Positions 1 to 8,390 of a DNA stretch of 22,865 nt are shown piece by piece. The stretch covers positions 1-22,865 of the forward strand of contig DMXI01000401.1 in the NCBI GenBank assembly GCA_003483885.1, in the 5' to 3' direction. Source of the stretch: Microscillaceae bacterium (GTDB taxonomy: Bacteria > Bacteroidota > Bacteroidia > Cytophagales > Microscillaceae). Each line of letters starts with the position of its first letter. Positions within the stretch are counted from its first letter, which is position 1. The notes beneath the pieces were generated by a model. The model ran no database searches, was not told the DNA's origin, and saw only the letters and a list, made by a program, of their open reading frames with translations. Both the position numbers and the translations under genes were made by a program.

Positions 1-30
1 GCTGAAATTATGACAAAGCATATAATGATT

Positions 31-74
31 CCAGAAAGTGGCTTCAACTGAGGTCACTTTCTGGATTTGTATTT
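31..74 (+). terminator. Terminator-like hairpin just before the first lipoprotein gene
   Basis: CCAGAAAGTG at 31-40 pairs perfectly with CACTTTCTGG at 55-64, and the inner bases GGCTTC/GAGGTC extend the stem. A T-rich tract (ATTTGTATTTT) follows. It probably ends a transcription unit that starts left of the window. The next ATG is at 81, so the hairpin occupies the place where that gene's promoter or leader would be. The inner hairpin resembles the one at 7810-7837. Confidence 0.7.
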
Positions 75-80
75 TAAGAT

Positions 81-797
81 ATGAGAAAGACGAAAAGCAT
101 TTGGTTAGTTGTAGTAGGAAGCTTGATTTTTTCGGCTTGCGCTTCTAAAGAAAAGCAAAAAGCAGTCGCAAAAAGACGGTATTGTCCTAATGCTTATTTG
201 CTGTTTGCTGCCTCCGATTCTATCAAAAAAATATCAACTATTGGAGAGGAAACTTCTATTGAATTTGGGAAAGCATTAGAGGATAGATTGCAAGTAGATT
301 TATGTGATCATCCTATCAATTTTGGCATACAACTAAACCCCCAATTTGCAGTGAGTGTTTGGGTAGAGAAGGATTACAAAGTGTTTAAAGGTTTTCCTGT
401 ATTGCCTAAAGTAGAATTGTGGGAGATCCCTAGCAGGGTGTTAGTACTTAATCGGGAATATATTGCAAGAGACTCGGTTAAATGGGGTGTTTTGGAGGCA
501 TTGTCTGGCAAAACTAAAGAATATGAACAACTTAGAACCTCTATCCGGTGGTCTATTCCGTTTCCTACGGAGGAAAACCTCACTAAATTAATCTATCAGG
601 TGTTGGATGGTTATTTATTGGCTTATGGCCAGCTGGCTCAAAAATATTATCATAAAAGCTTTTGCGAATTAAACCCTAAGCAAATTACTCACCTTAGCAA
701 AGAACTACCCTTTGCCTTGTTTATAGCTGTACATCGCCTTCCAACCTTGTTTGATGAGAAGAACACGCAAAGTTACAGGAATCGAGTTATAAAATAA
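81..797 (+). CDS. Hypothetical lipoprotein
   Basis: A 238-residue protein with a lipoprotein signal peptide. It has basic residues (MRKTKS), a hydrophobic stretch, and a lipobox-like FSAC with the acylated cysteine near residue 20. The mature part begins SKEKQK and contains no domain I recognise. It has mixed charge and several aromatic residues, and ends in a basic tail (YRNRVIK). The ATG at 81 is the only start that keeps the signal peptide intact. A strong hairpin ends 16 bases upstream, so transcription either reads through it or starts within it. The next gene, a Crp/Fnr regulator, begins 94 bases downstream on the same strand, and no terminator is obvious between them. The function is unknown. 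Anchoring in a membrane facing the periplasm is inferred from the lipobox alone. Confidence 0.75.
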   Translation: MRKTKSIWLVVVGSLIFSACASKEKQKAVAKRRYCPNAYLLFAASDSIKKISTIGEETSIEFGKALEDRLQVDLCDHPINFGIQLNPQFAVSVWVEKDYKVFKGFPVLPKVELWEIPSRVLVLNREYIARDSVKWGVLEALSGKTKEYEQLRTSIRWSIPFPTEENLTKLIYQVLDGYLLAYGQLAQKYYHKSFCELNPKQITHLSKELPFALFIAVHRLPTLFDEKNTQSYRNRVIK

Positions 798-891
798 TTG
801 ATGGATTTTTTTGAGGAAAATTTATAATAAAAGTTTGTAGGAGAGAGGCAAAATTATTTAAGTTGGTTAAAGAACCGCTGATTTCACCTAA

Positions 892-1479
892 ATGATGGAC
901 TTTTATGACACAGTTTACGAACATATATGTGCTATAACACCAGTACCTATTGGTGATTTTGACGCATTGTGGGCGATTCTTGATAAAAGAACACTCAAGA
1001 AGGGAAGCTACTTTGCTTATCAGGGCAGAATAGAGAAAAAGTGTGGTTTATTAATCAAGGGAGTTGTTCGGACGTTTTTTAGAAACAAGGTTGGTGAAGA
1101 ATATATCAAAAGTTTTGGTACTCCTTTTTCGTTTGTAGGAGGTTTTTCATCTTTAGTTTCTGGGCAGACTAATCAAATAAGTGTGCAAACCATTGTAGAC
1201 AGTATCATTTTAGAAGCGTCTTATACCGAAATTATAAAATTGTATCAAACTTATCCATCCCTTGAGACTTTAGGACGTAGAGTAGCAGAATCTTTATTTG
1301 TTTTTAAAGAAGCCCGAGAGATCAAGTTGCTTTCTCTAACTGCGGAAGAACGATATTTAGAGTTTCGGGAAGAATACCCTACCTTGGAGGCCATCGTGCC
1401 TCAATATTATATAGCCTCTTACCTCGGAGTTACACCTACCCAATTGAGCCGAATTCGAAGAAAACTATTATCCCAATAG
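892..1479 (+). CDS. Short Crp/Fnr-family transcriptional regulator
   Basis: A 195-residue protein with the Crp/Fnr architecture. A cyclic-nucleotide-binding-type beta barrel spans about residues 25-115 (LKKGSYFAYQGR, then CGLLIKGVVRTFF). A dimerisation helix follows, with a C-terminal helix-turn-helix (IASYLGVTPTQLSRIRRKL) almost at the end. The position of the phosphate-binding cassette reads FSFVGGFSSLVSGQTNQIS. It lacks the Gly-Glu-Leu and Arg residues that bind cAMP in E. coli CRP, so cAMP is an unlikely ligand. Regulators of this length, with a reduced C-terminus, are common in Bacteroidota. Two ATG codons lie in tandem at 892 and 895; either could be used. The fatty acid hydroxylase gene follows 80 bases later on the same strand, behind a 10-bp hairpin. 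It is the natural candidate target, but that is inference. Confidence 0.85.
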   Translation: MMDFYDTVYEHICAITPVPIGDFDALWAILDKRTLKKGSYFAYQGRIEKKCGLLIKGVVRTFFRNKVGEEYIKSFGTPFSFVGGFSSLVSGQTNQISVQTIVDSIILEASYTEIIKLYQTYPSLETLGRRVAESLFVFKEAREIKLLSLTAEERYLEFREEYPTLEAIVPQYYIASYLGVTPTQLSRIRRKLLSQ

Positions 1480-1507
1480 ATTTCTTTACAAATGTAAATG
1501 ACTCGAG

Positions 1508-1547
1508 TTGATGAAACCAAGATATTTGTTTTGTTCTGTTTCATCAA
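1508..1547 (+). promoter_or_regulatory. 10-bp inverted repeat before the hydroxylase gene
   Basis: TTGATGAAAC at 1508-1517 and GTTTCATCAA at 1538-1547 are perfect inverted arms around a 20-base loop. The start codon at 1560 lies 12 bases further on. There is no T-run on the + strand after the stem (AAAAATAATACC), so it is a poor intrinsic terminator. It could be an operator for the upstream Crp/Fnr regulator or an mRNA hairpin that controls translation start. The arms are too far apart for one standard Crp site. Confidence 0.5.
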
Positions 1548-1559
1548 AAAATAATACCA

Positions 1560-2456
1560 ATGGAAGTCATTCAACAAATTATTAAACTAGCCTATCCAGT
1601 GGCTGTTCCTATCTTTTTTATCTTATTATTTATCGAAATTTACATTGGTTATAAAGATCATAAACAAAGCCATGAGCTAAAAGATAGCTTGGTAAGCATT
1701 ACTACTGGGTTGGTATTTGTTGGTATGGGTATTTTTACTAAAACCATTAAAATCCTTATATTTTTCTGGGTATACAACAACTACCGACTATTTACCATTG
1801 ACTATACCTGGTGGGGGAGTTGGGTTATTTTGTTTGTATTAGAGGACTTTACCTTTTATTGGGGGCATCGAATGGGACACCTGGTTTCCTTTTATTGGGC
1901 AAGTCATGTAGTGCATCATTCTTCGGAGCATTATAATTTTTCTACTGCTATGCGTAAAACCTGGACTTACGATGTAACTGGTCATTTTTTATTATGGTGT
2001 TGGTTACCCTTGATAGGTTTTCATCCGCTTCATCTAATGGCTGTAAGCACACTCAGTTTCATTTACCAATATTGGTTGCATACCGAAAAAGTGGGTTTTA
2101 TGCCTCGTTGGTTCGAGTTCATATTCAATACTCCTTCTCACCATCGGGTGCATCATAGTGCTAATTTGGAATATCTGGATCGCAATTTAGGTGGGGTTTT
2201 AATCATTTTTGACCGGTTTTTTGGTACTTTTCAAAAAGAGGAAGCCAAATGTGTATATGGTTTGACTAAAAATATAAAAACGACCAATTTGCTTAAGGTA
2301 GAGTTTCATGAGTGGCAAAGCTTGTTCAAAAAAGCTTGGCGAAGTAATAGCTTTATTACAGGAATAAAGTACCTCATCAAACCTCCAGGTTGGTCGCCTG
2401 ATGGTAGTTCTCTTACCACTAAAGAGCTTCGACAACAGCAACAACAAGACTCTTAA
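1560..2456 (+). CDS. Sterol desaturase / fatty acid hydroxylase family membrane protein
   Basis: A 298-residue membrane protein of the non-heme di-iron fatty acid hydroxylase superfamily. The histidine clusters are visible: HRMGH at residues 103-107, H116-x2-HH119-120 with H124, H174, and HHRVHH at 194-199. Several hydrophobic segments precede and separate them (about residues 10-28, 45-68, 85-100 and 140-170), as expected for an integral enzyme with its iron site at the cytoplasmic face. Family members hydroxylate or desaturate lipids or cleave ether lipids; the bacterial members of this length rarely have a known substrate. The C-terminal tail is charged and ends in a glutamine run. The gene follows a Crp/Fnr regulator on the same strand and is closed by a strong terminator at 2480-2523. 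Confidence 0.9.
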   Translation: MEVIQQIIKLAYPVAVPIFFILLFIEIYIGYKDHKQSHELKDSLVSITTGLVFVGMGIFTKTIKILIFFWVYNNYRLFTIDYTWWGSWVILFVLEDFTFYWGHRMGHLVSFYWASHVVHHSSEHYNFSTAMRKTWTYDVTGHFLLWCWLPLIGFHPLHLMAVSTLSFIYQYWLHTEKVGFMPRWFEFIFNTPSHHRVHHSANLEYLDRNLGGVLIIFDRFFGTFQKEEAKCVYGLTKNIKTTNLLKVEFHEWQSLFKKAWRSNSFITGIKYLIKPPGWSPDGSSLTTKELRQQQQQDS

Positions 2457-2479
2457 ATCACTTATTTATATGTTATTAG

Positions 2480-2530
2480 AAAGTTGCTTATACAATGATT
2501 TATATTCATTGTTGAGCAACTTTTACTTTA
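2480..2530 (+). terminator. Intrinsic terminator after the hydroxylase gene
   Basis: AAAGTTGCT (2480-2488) pairs with AGCAACTTT (2515-2523). Inside it, ACAATGA (2492-2498) pairs with TCATTGT (2506-2512). The sequence after the stem is T-rich (TACTTTATT). This closes the regulator-hydroxylase unit. Confidence 0.8.
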
Positions 2531-2601
2531 TTAAGCCTTTCCTTTACCTCGAAAAACCCTCCGTTCACTAAAATTCAAACTTTTCTGATTTTAATCCTAC
2601 T

Positions 2602-2609
2602 TACCTTTG
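2602..2609 (+). promoter_or_regulatory. Bacteroidota-type -7 promoter element for the symporter gene
   Basis: TACCTTTG matches the Bacteroidota housekeeping -7 consensus TAnnTTTG exactly. A TTTT stretch at 2581-2584, about 17 bases upstream, may serve as a weak -33 element (consensus TTTG). Transcription would start near 2615, giving a leader of about 75 bases before the ATG at 2691. Confidence 0.5.
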
Positions 2610-2690
2610 AAATGTACCGAATGATCGAGGCAGAGTGCAAGTAAAGCCTTGGTGCTATATGATTTTATTCATTTTAAATTTAAGTAAACC

Positions 2691-4250
2691 ATGCAGGCAT
2701 CACAAGAGCTGGTAACAGCTACCTGGATTTTAGTAAGCATTTATATGGTGGTGATTTTATTTTTGGTCATCCGAGGAGCACTTCGGATCAAAAATATGTC
2801 AGATTATGCCGTGGGTAATGTGAGTTTTTCTCCTATAGCTGTAGGTTTGTCATTGGCTGCCTCTATGACCAGTGCTGCCACCTTCATTATCAATCCAGGT
2901 TTTGTGGCTTTATATGGAGTAAGCGGTTTTATTTCATTGGCCATTGTATTACCGCTTGCTGCAATGGTTTCTTTATACTTCCTCACCAAAGGCTTCCGCA
3001 AACAAGGCACTGCTGTAAAGGCCCTCACGATGGCCCAGTGGATTGGCAACCGTTATCAGAATAAGAATTACGCCTTATTCTTTGCATTTTTATCGCTATT
3101 GCTCATCACTTTCATTGTGCTCATTTGTGTAGGGTTGACCGCTATTTTATCCAAAGCCCTCAACGTAGATGCCCTGTATGTACTCATTGCCATCGTTACT
3201 TTTGTGTTTGGTTATATGATGTTTGGTGGGGCCAACTCTATGGTATATACCAACCTCATTCAAGCTTGTATCATGATCGTTGTAGCCATTGTATTACTTG
3301 GGTCTGGCTATGAGCACTTTAGTGGAGGGGTCAAAGGTTTTTTGGACAAATTATCCGCGATTGATCCGGCGCTTGCCGGTACCACCAATCCCAAAAGCCC
3401 GTTGTTTCGTGATTTTTTTGAAATCATCGTTTGCCAAATCATTGTAGGAGTCGCCATTGTGTGTCAACCTCACATCATTACCAAGTCGCTATTGCTCAAA
3501 AGCGCCAAAGATGTCAACAAATATCTGGTAGTAGGCATTGTAGTAGAGTTGCTTTTCTTTTTGGTAGTCATTGCTGGCTTGTATGCTCGTTTACGTTTTC
3601 CTGACCTTACGCTCAATGGCAAGCCAATGCCGATGGACACCATTATGTCCACTTATGTCATTCAAGAGTTCCCCGTTTACGTGGGTTTGCTGGTAGTGAT
3701 GGGCTTGATTTCGGCCGGATTATCGACCCTTGAAGGTTTGATTCAGGCCTTGTCTACTACCATTACCTCCGACATTGTAAAACCATTGGTAGGCAAACAA
3801 CTATTCAAGTATGAAGAAAAATCGACTGGATTGATTTCAGAAGTATGGTTTAATCGCCTCGTAATTGTGTTGCTAGCCATTGTATCCACTTTTGTATCTT
3901 ATCAACAAATCGTATCCCCCAATTTGAGTGTAGGTATATTGGCCCAAAACGGAGTATACGCCTATTTTTCCGCCGCTTTTGTTCCTGTACTTCTGGGAAC
4001 TTTTGGGCGAAATATTCCTTTAATTGCCCCAGTAGCAGCTTCTATTACGGCAGTAGTGGTGCATTTTGGAATATACTACGGTCGCCTTACTCCTTATATG
4101 CAAGAAACTGTACGTAATCCGGGAGTAGCCTCAGCACTGGCTATTTTAAGTTCAGTAGTGGTAAGTTTTATCTTATTGGCCTTTTTAAAAAAACGACAAA
4201 ATCCAGCAACTACTGAATCTGCCAAGGCACAAATAGTAGATAATTATTAA
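2691..4250 (+). CDS. Sodium:solute symporter (SSS/SLC5 family)
   Basis: A 519-residue, very hydrophobic protein with roughly 13 membrane segments, the usual size for the sodium:solute symporter family. N-terminal signatures include SDYAVGNVSFSPIAVGLSLA followed by SMTSAATFI, typical of the first two helices of these LeuT-fold transporters. The segment GLISAGLSTLEGLIQALSTT matches the helix that contributes serine/threonine ligands to the conserved sodium site. The protein would move a small organic solute into the cytoplasm with sodium. The substrate cannot be read from the sequence. The gene has its own promoter-like site, and the TonB receptor gene follows 95 bases later with no strong terminator between them. 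The two may therefore be co-transcribed and serve the same nutrient. Confidence 0.92.
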   Translation: MQASQELVTATWILVSIYMVVILFLVIRGALRIKNMSDYAVGNVSFSPIAVGLSLAASMTSAATFIINPGFVALYGVSGFISLAIVLPLAAMVSLYFLTKGFRKQGTAVKALTMAQWIGNRYQNKNYALFFAFLSLLLITFIVLICVGLTAILSKALNVDALYVLIAIVTFVFGYMMFGGANSMVYTNLIQACIMIVVAIVLLGSGYEHFSGGVKGFLDKLSAIDPALAGTTNPKSPLFRDFFEIIVCQIIVGVAIVCQPHIITKSLLLKSAKDVNKYLVVGIVVELLFFLVVIAGLYARLRFPDLTLNGKPMPMDTIMSTYVIQEFPVYVGLLVVMGLISAGLSTLEGLIQALSTTITSDIVKPLVGKQLFKYEEKSTGLISEVWFNRLVIVLLAIVSTFVSYQQIVSPNLSVGILAQNGVYAYFSAAFVPVLLGTFGRNIPLIAPVAASITAVVVHFGIYYGRLTPYMQETVRNPGVASALAILSSVVVSFILLAFLKKRQNPATTESAKAQIVDNY

Positions 4251-4345
4251 AACAAAAAATAAAAGTAGCTAATGGCAATAGCTAAAAATAAAGCGCCAAC
4301 AACTTCGAAAAATGTATCACCCAATAACCAATAATTTGTATAGAT

Positions 4346-6850
4346 ATGATCAGAAATTACACTATCAAATTTTTTACCTTCATGCTCTTTATGAGTTGGG
4401 CGTTGATTGCTCAGGCACAAACTGCCATCAATGGTAAAGTAACCGATGACGAGACTGGAGAAGGTCTGGCTGGAGTAAGTGTATATGTAAAAGGAACCAC
4501 CCAAGGAGTGGTAACGGGAGCAGATGGGGCATTTGCGTTGAATGTGACTGTAAAAAAGCCTTTTACATTGACATTCTCTATGATTGGATTTGCTACCAAA
4601 GATTTGTTGGTAGACGAAAACACCAATTTGAGCAACTTGGATATTAAATTAGGGCAAACCGCGGTAACTCTTGAGAGTGTAGTGGTTTCGGCTTCGCGTC
4701 GTGCCGAAAAAATTACTGAAGCGCCTGCCACCATTTCTATTATTAATTCTAAAAATATTGCCGAATTACCTTCCTTTAATGTAGGAGAACTGATTGCCCG
4801 TCAAAAAGGGGTAGACTATGTGCGTTCGGGAGTATTGGGTACAGGAGTAAATGTAAGAGGGTTCAACAGTGCTTTTAACCCTAAAAACCTACAAATGAAT
4901 GATGGACGTTTGTCTACCTTGATTGCTACAGGTTTACCTTTTGGTGCATTGGGAACTGTAGTAAAAGAAGATATAGAACGTATCGAGGTAATTTTAGGAC
5001 CTTCGGCAGCTTTGTATGGTCCTAATGCGCACAATGGTTTGGTAAACACCATTACCAAAGATCCTCGTACTTCGCAAGGAACCACTTTTGCGCTGGGAGC
5101 AGGTAACCAAAGTGTGTTTTCGGGACGTTTGCGTCATGCGACTAAAATTAATGATAAGTTTGCTTTCAAAATTAGTGGAGAATACACCCAAGGCGAAGAG
5201 TTTGACTACGTAGACTCTGTATACATTGGTGGAACTGCATTTGATGAGTATTTGCTAGATCGTAAGTTTGATGCTGTAAGAGGAGAAGCCTCGTTATATT
5301 ACAGTCCTACCGATGACTCAGACATTATCTTTTCTTACGGGTATAGCAACAGCAACAACTTGGCTCAAACCAATGCTGGGCGTAACCAGATCAGAGATTG
5401 GTCTATACAATATTTCCACTTGCGTTATACGTCTCCTCGTTTGTTTGCACAGGCTTATTACACTATGAGTAAAACTGACGAGACCTATGCAATTAACCAA
5501 CGCACTCAAAACTACCAATCATTTATTGCCGCAGGTTTTGGCGAAGACGAAGCGCGTAGACGCTCACTGAGCGAAGCCTGGGCAGGTACAAGCCCTACTG
5601 CTGGCGTAGCTTTGAACCGAGGCGCTTTATTCCGTGACGATTCTAAGCGTATCAACGGGGAAATCCAATACAACAATGACTTTGGCGTAAGTGGAATGAA
5701 TGTAATTGTAGGTGCTCAGTATCAGTTAGATATGGCCAATAGTTTGGGTACTTATCTACTGGATAATAACGGAGAAGGAATTGATGTAGGCCAAATCGGG
5801 GTGTACGCTCAGTTTGAAAAAACCTTGGGTAATGGCTTTAAAACGGTATTGGCAGCCCGAGCTGATAATCACGACTTGTATGGGTTTAACTTTGTACCCA
5901 AGGCCGCTTTACTGAAAATTGGTAAGAAAGGTACCTGGCGCTTGACTTACGGCCAAGGAATTGCCGCACCTACTATTTTGAACTTAGAAGGAGATATTTT
6001 TGGCGGATTATTGGTAGGAAATGGCCAAGGCTTTACCCTAAGCGATGGTACCAAAATAGACAAACTAAAAGTGGAAACCATTCAAACCATTGAATTAGGC
6101 TATAAAGGAAAACTGACCGATAAATTGTACATTGATGCAAATGCTTACTATAACATATCAAGAGATTTCCTAAGTCCTGCGATCAATATTGCCGATCCTG
6201 CGAATGGGGTGTTGGTAACGCAACGTGGTGACCAGCCAATGTCTGAATTGCAGCCCGGAATTGCTACTGATGCAGGTTCTCCGATTGTATTAACCTATGT
6301 AAACTTTGGAAGTGTAACCACCTTTGGATTTGATGCTGGAATCAATTACTACATCAATAAAGCGTTTAATGTGGCGTTAAACTACTCTTACTTTGGGTTT
6401 GAGTTGGACGAAAACGATCTGAAAAACGATGGAAACCGAGATGGGGTAGTACAACCAACCGATTTGCCGATCAATACTCCAGAGCATAAGTTAAGCTTGG
6501 GGTTAAACTATAGCTCAGGAAAACTTTTTGGCTCTATCTTTACCCGTTATGTACACGCCTACAATTTCTTCTCAGGAATCAATGTGGCCTCCAAAACAAA
6601 CAATGACTTAACTGTTGGCGGCGAGCCAGTAGTAGAAGACGCTCGCGTAGGCCGTACCTGGAACTATGGACCCTTGGGTGGCTTTGTAAACGTAGATTTT
6701 AGCTTAGGATACCATATCAATAAAATGTTCACCATTTCTGGTCAGGTAACCAACTTGTTTGATTCTGAAGTACGTGAGTTTGTGGCTTCTCCATCTATTG
6801 GTAGATTATTCTCCATAGAATTGAAAGTAAACTTACCCGCTATCAAATAA
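4346..6850 (+). CDS. TonB-dependent outer-membrane receptor with carboxypeptidase-regulatory-like domain
   Basis: An 834-residue outer-membrane transporter. A signal peptide of about 24 residues ends AQA/Q. A carboxypeptidase-regulatory-like beta domain follows (about 28-105: INGKVTDDETGEGLAGVSVY). A plug domain spans about 118-240, with typical motifs VNVRGFNSAF, IERIEVILGPSAALYGPNA and GLVNTITK. The rest is a beta barrel with many alternating aromatic residues. Such receptors import siderophores, vitamins, peptides or glycans using TonB energy. No SusD-like partner lies beside it, so it is not a classical SusC/D glycan pair. An upstream symporter and a downstream alpha/beta hydrolase suggest uptake of a small, perhaps esterified, compound. 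A long hairpin separates it from the hydrolase gene. Confidence 0.95.
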   Translation: MIRNYTIKFFTFMLFMSWALIAQAQTAINGKVTDDETGEGLAGVSVYVKGTTQGVVTGADGAFALNVTVKKPFTLTFSMIGFATKDLLVDENTNLSNLDIKLGQTAVTLESVVVSASRRAEKITEAPATISIINSKNIAELPSFNVGELIARQKGVDYVRSGVLGTGVNVRGFNSAFNPKNLQMNDGRLSTLIATGLPFGALGTVVKEDIERIEVILGPSAALYGPNAHNGLVNTITKDPRTSQGTTFALGAGNQSVFSGRLRHATKINDKFAFKISGEYTQGEEFDYVDSVYIGGTAFDEYLLDRKFDAVRGEASLYYSPTDDSDIIFSYGYSNSNNLAQTNAGRNQIRDWSIQYFHLRYTSPRLFAQAYYTMSKTDETYAINQRTQNYQSFIAAGFGEDEARRRSLSEAWAGTSPTAGVALNRGALFRDDSKRINGEIQYNNDFGVSGMNVIVGAQYQLDMANSLGTYLLDNNGEGIDVGQIGVYAQFEKTLGNGFKTVLAARADNHDLYGFNFVPKAALLKIGKKGTWRLTYGQGIAAPTILNLEGDIFGGLLVGNGQGFTLSDGTKIDKLKVETIQTIELGYKGKLTDKLYIDANAYYNISRDFLSPAINIADPANGVLVTQRGDQPMSELQPGIATDAGSPIVLTYVNFGSVTTFGFDAGINYYINKAFNVALNYSYFGFELDENDLKNDGNRDGVVQPTDLPINTPEHKLSLGLNYSSGKLFGSIFTRYVHAYNFFSGINVASKTNNDLTVGGEPVVEDARVGRTWNYGPLGGFVNVDFSLGYHINKMFTISGQVTNLFDSEVREFVASPSIGRLFSIELKVNLPAIK

Positions 6851-6880
6851 GGAATCAGTAGATTGATTGCTACATTGTGT

Positions 6881-6928
6881 TCATTGTTCAATGGTTTTGC
6901 GATGTATCACGAAACCATTGAATAATGA
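6881..6928. repeat. Long hairpin between receptor and hydrolase genes
   Basis: TTCAATGGTTT (6887-6897) and AAACCATTGAA (6912-6922) are perfect 11-base arms. After one mismatch, TCATT (6881-6885) pairs with AATGA (6924-6928). No T-run follows on the + strand. It is more likely a processing or mRNA-stability hairpin than a terminator. A further CCATTGAA copy occurs at 6931-6938. Confidence 0.6.
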
Positions 6929-6949
6929 AGCCATTGAAAGATATAATAT

Positions 6950-7792
6950 ATGACACAAAGTAAATTTATTACAACCAACAATATTCAATTACACTATCTG
7001 GAGTATGGCCATACTGGCCCAGTCATCGTGCTTATGCACGGCCTCACCGCCAACGCTCACTGTTTTGACGGCTTAATAGCGGCTGGATTGGCTGAAAAAT
7101 ACCGTATCATCACGGTAGATTTGAGAGGCAGAGGGTTGAGCGACCAGCCAGATGAAGGCTACACGATGGCCGATCATGCACTGGATATTATAGGATTGCT
7201 AGACAGTTTAGGGCATCAGAAAGTAATCTTGGGAGGGCACTCATTTGGGGCTTTGCTTACCCTGTATATGGCCAAACATTATCCTGAAAGGGTAGAGAAA
7301 ATGCTGCTGATAGATGCGGCCGCGCGACTACATCCTGATACCCGAGAGATGCTTAAGCCTACCTTGAGCCGTCTGGAGCAATCATTTGTGTCATTTGAAG
7401 ATTACCTAGGCAAAATACGACAAATGCCTTTTTTAGAAGAGGCTTGGTCAGATACCATGTTGAGCTATTATCAAGCCGATGTGCTTAGCCATCAAGATGG
7501 TACAGTAACCCCTCGCTCGCAGGCCAGACATATGCTGGCTGCAGTAGAAGGGGCCTTGGGTGAACCCTGGATGGAGTACCTTTCTGGTATTCCGCAACCT
7601 GGCATCCTGATCAATGCCACGGGAGCTTATGGAGCTGAAGGTGCTCCTCCATTATTACCCAAAGATTTGGCACTGGAAACGGTGCAAAGCCTGCCCAATT
7701 GCAGGTATCAAGAGGTTTCGGGCAACCATCAGACGATGTTGTATGAACAGGGAGCGACCGAAATTTTGAAAACGATTAGAGGTTTTATTTAA
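6950..7792 (+). CDS. Alpha/beta hydrolase
   Basis: A 280-residue cytoplasm-type alpha/beta hydrolase with no signal peptide. The oxyanion-hole motif is HGLTANAHCFDG (near residue 30). Next comes VDLRGRGLSDQP, the usual strand-4 motif. The nucleophile elbow is GGHSFGA with Ser98. The likely catalytic histidine is His260 in GNHQTM. The acid after strand 6 is less clear: the usual Gly-x-x-Asp position reads NATGAYGAEG, so the acid may be a glutamate or lie elsewhere. The family includes esterases, lipases, C-C hydrolases and dehalogenases; the substrate is unknown. The gene starts 99 bases after the TonB receptor on the same strand and is closed by a terminator at 7810-7844. It may process what the receptor and symporter import. 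Confidence 0.9.
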   Translation: MTQSKFITTNNIQLHYLEYGHTGPVIVLMHGLTANAHCFDGLIAAGLAEKYRIITVDLRGRGLSDQPDEGYTMADHALDIIGLLDSLGHQKVILGGHSFGALLTLYMAKHYPERVEKMLLIDAAARLHPDTREMLKPTLSRLEQSFVSFEDYLGKIRQMPFLEEAWSDTMLSYYQADVLSHQDGTVTPRSQARHMLAAVEGALGEPWMEYLSGIPQPGILINATGAYGAEGAPPLLPKDLALETVQSLPNCRYQEVSGNHQTMLYEQGATEILKTIRGFI

Positions 7793-7809
7793 CAAGTATA
7801 GCAGTTCTG

Positions 7810-7844
7810 TGACTTGGCTTCGATTGGGGTCAAGTCATTTTTTT
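7810..7844 (+). terminator. Intrinsic terminator ending the hydrolase gene
   Basis: TGACTTG (7810-7816) pairs with CAAGTCA (7831-7837). The stem continues inward through GCTTC/GGGGT with wobble pairs around a GATT loop. Seven T residues follow (7838-7844). Only four bases separate the T-run from the ATG of the next gene at 7849. Confidence 0.85.
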
Positions 7845-7848
7845 AGTT

Positions 7849-8268
7849 ATGGAAAAATTATTTGAACATTCCCAGGTAGACCTTTACTGGAATAAGACTG
7901 AAAACTATTTAAGGCTTGATTGGCGTGACCGAGTTGAACTGGAAGTATACAAAAACGCCTTATTGAAATCTTTAGAAGTGGTAGAGCAACATCAGGTTGT
8001 CCGTTTTTTGATAGACCAAAGAGTACTGGAGTATGTAGGGTCGGAAGCCCAGGCTTGGCTGTCGGTTAAATGGTTTCCAGCGTTGGAGCAACTAGTGAGC
8101 GAAAACGTATATATGGCTATTTTACCCTCTAAATCCCTTTTTGTCAGATTGGCCAGTCAAACTGTTTCACAGCGTCTCAAAAACACCACCTTCTACAGTA
8201 TCACCAAATACTTCGATAACGAAGCTTTGGCCCTCGATTGGCTCTTGAGTGAGCAACCCACCCATTAA
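7849..8268 (+). CDS. Small SpoIIAA/STAS-like hypothetical protein
   Basis: A 139-residue soluble protein. The pattern of an N-terminal strand (VDLYWNKTENYLRLDWRD), a helix with YKNALLKSLEVVEQH, a strand with VRFLIDQRVL, then ILPSKSLFVRLASQTV and a C-terminal helix (NEALALDWLLSE) resembles the SpoIIAA/STAS-like fold common in Bacteroidota. The resemblance is structural; no phosphorylatable serine motif is obvious. The ATG at 7849 comes immediately after a strong terminator, so no room is left for a normal promoter or leader. A downstream start would cut into the first strand and there is no nearby ATG, so the start is probably right. Expression may depend on read-through from the hydrolase gene. 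Function unknown. Confidence 0.7.
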   Translation: MEKLFEHSQVDLYWNKTENYLRLDWRDRVELEVYKNALLKSLEVVEQHQVVRFLIDQRVLEYVGSEAQAWLSVKWFPALEQLVSENVYMAILPSKSLFVRLASQTVSQRLKNTTFYSITKYFDNEALALDWLLSEQPTH

Positions 8269-8358
8269 CAAGTGCAGCGCTACATCTCACCAACCGGCTT
8301 CTCTGTCATTTTTTCTTAGAACCACTTTTTGGCAAAGTTATTTCTGGACTTTTAATTT

Positions 8359-8390
8359 GTTATTCCTTTAACAAATAGTTAGGGGAAGAT
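8359..8390 (+). repeat. 32-bp direct repeat, left copy
   Basis: This copy matches the one at 8848-8879 at 31 of 32 bases. The repeat is itself a hairpin: TTCCTTTAAC pairs with GTTAAGGGAA (right-copy sequence) around AAATA. The two copies bracket the non-coding element at 8391-8847. Confidence 0.85.
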
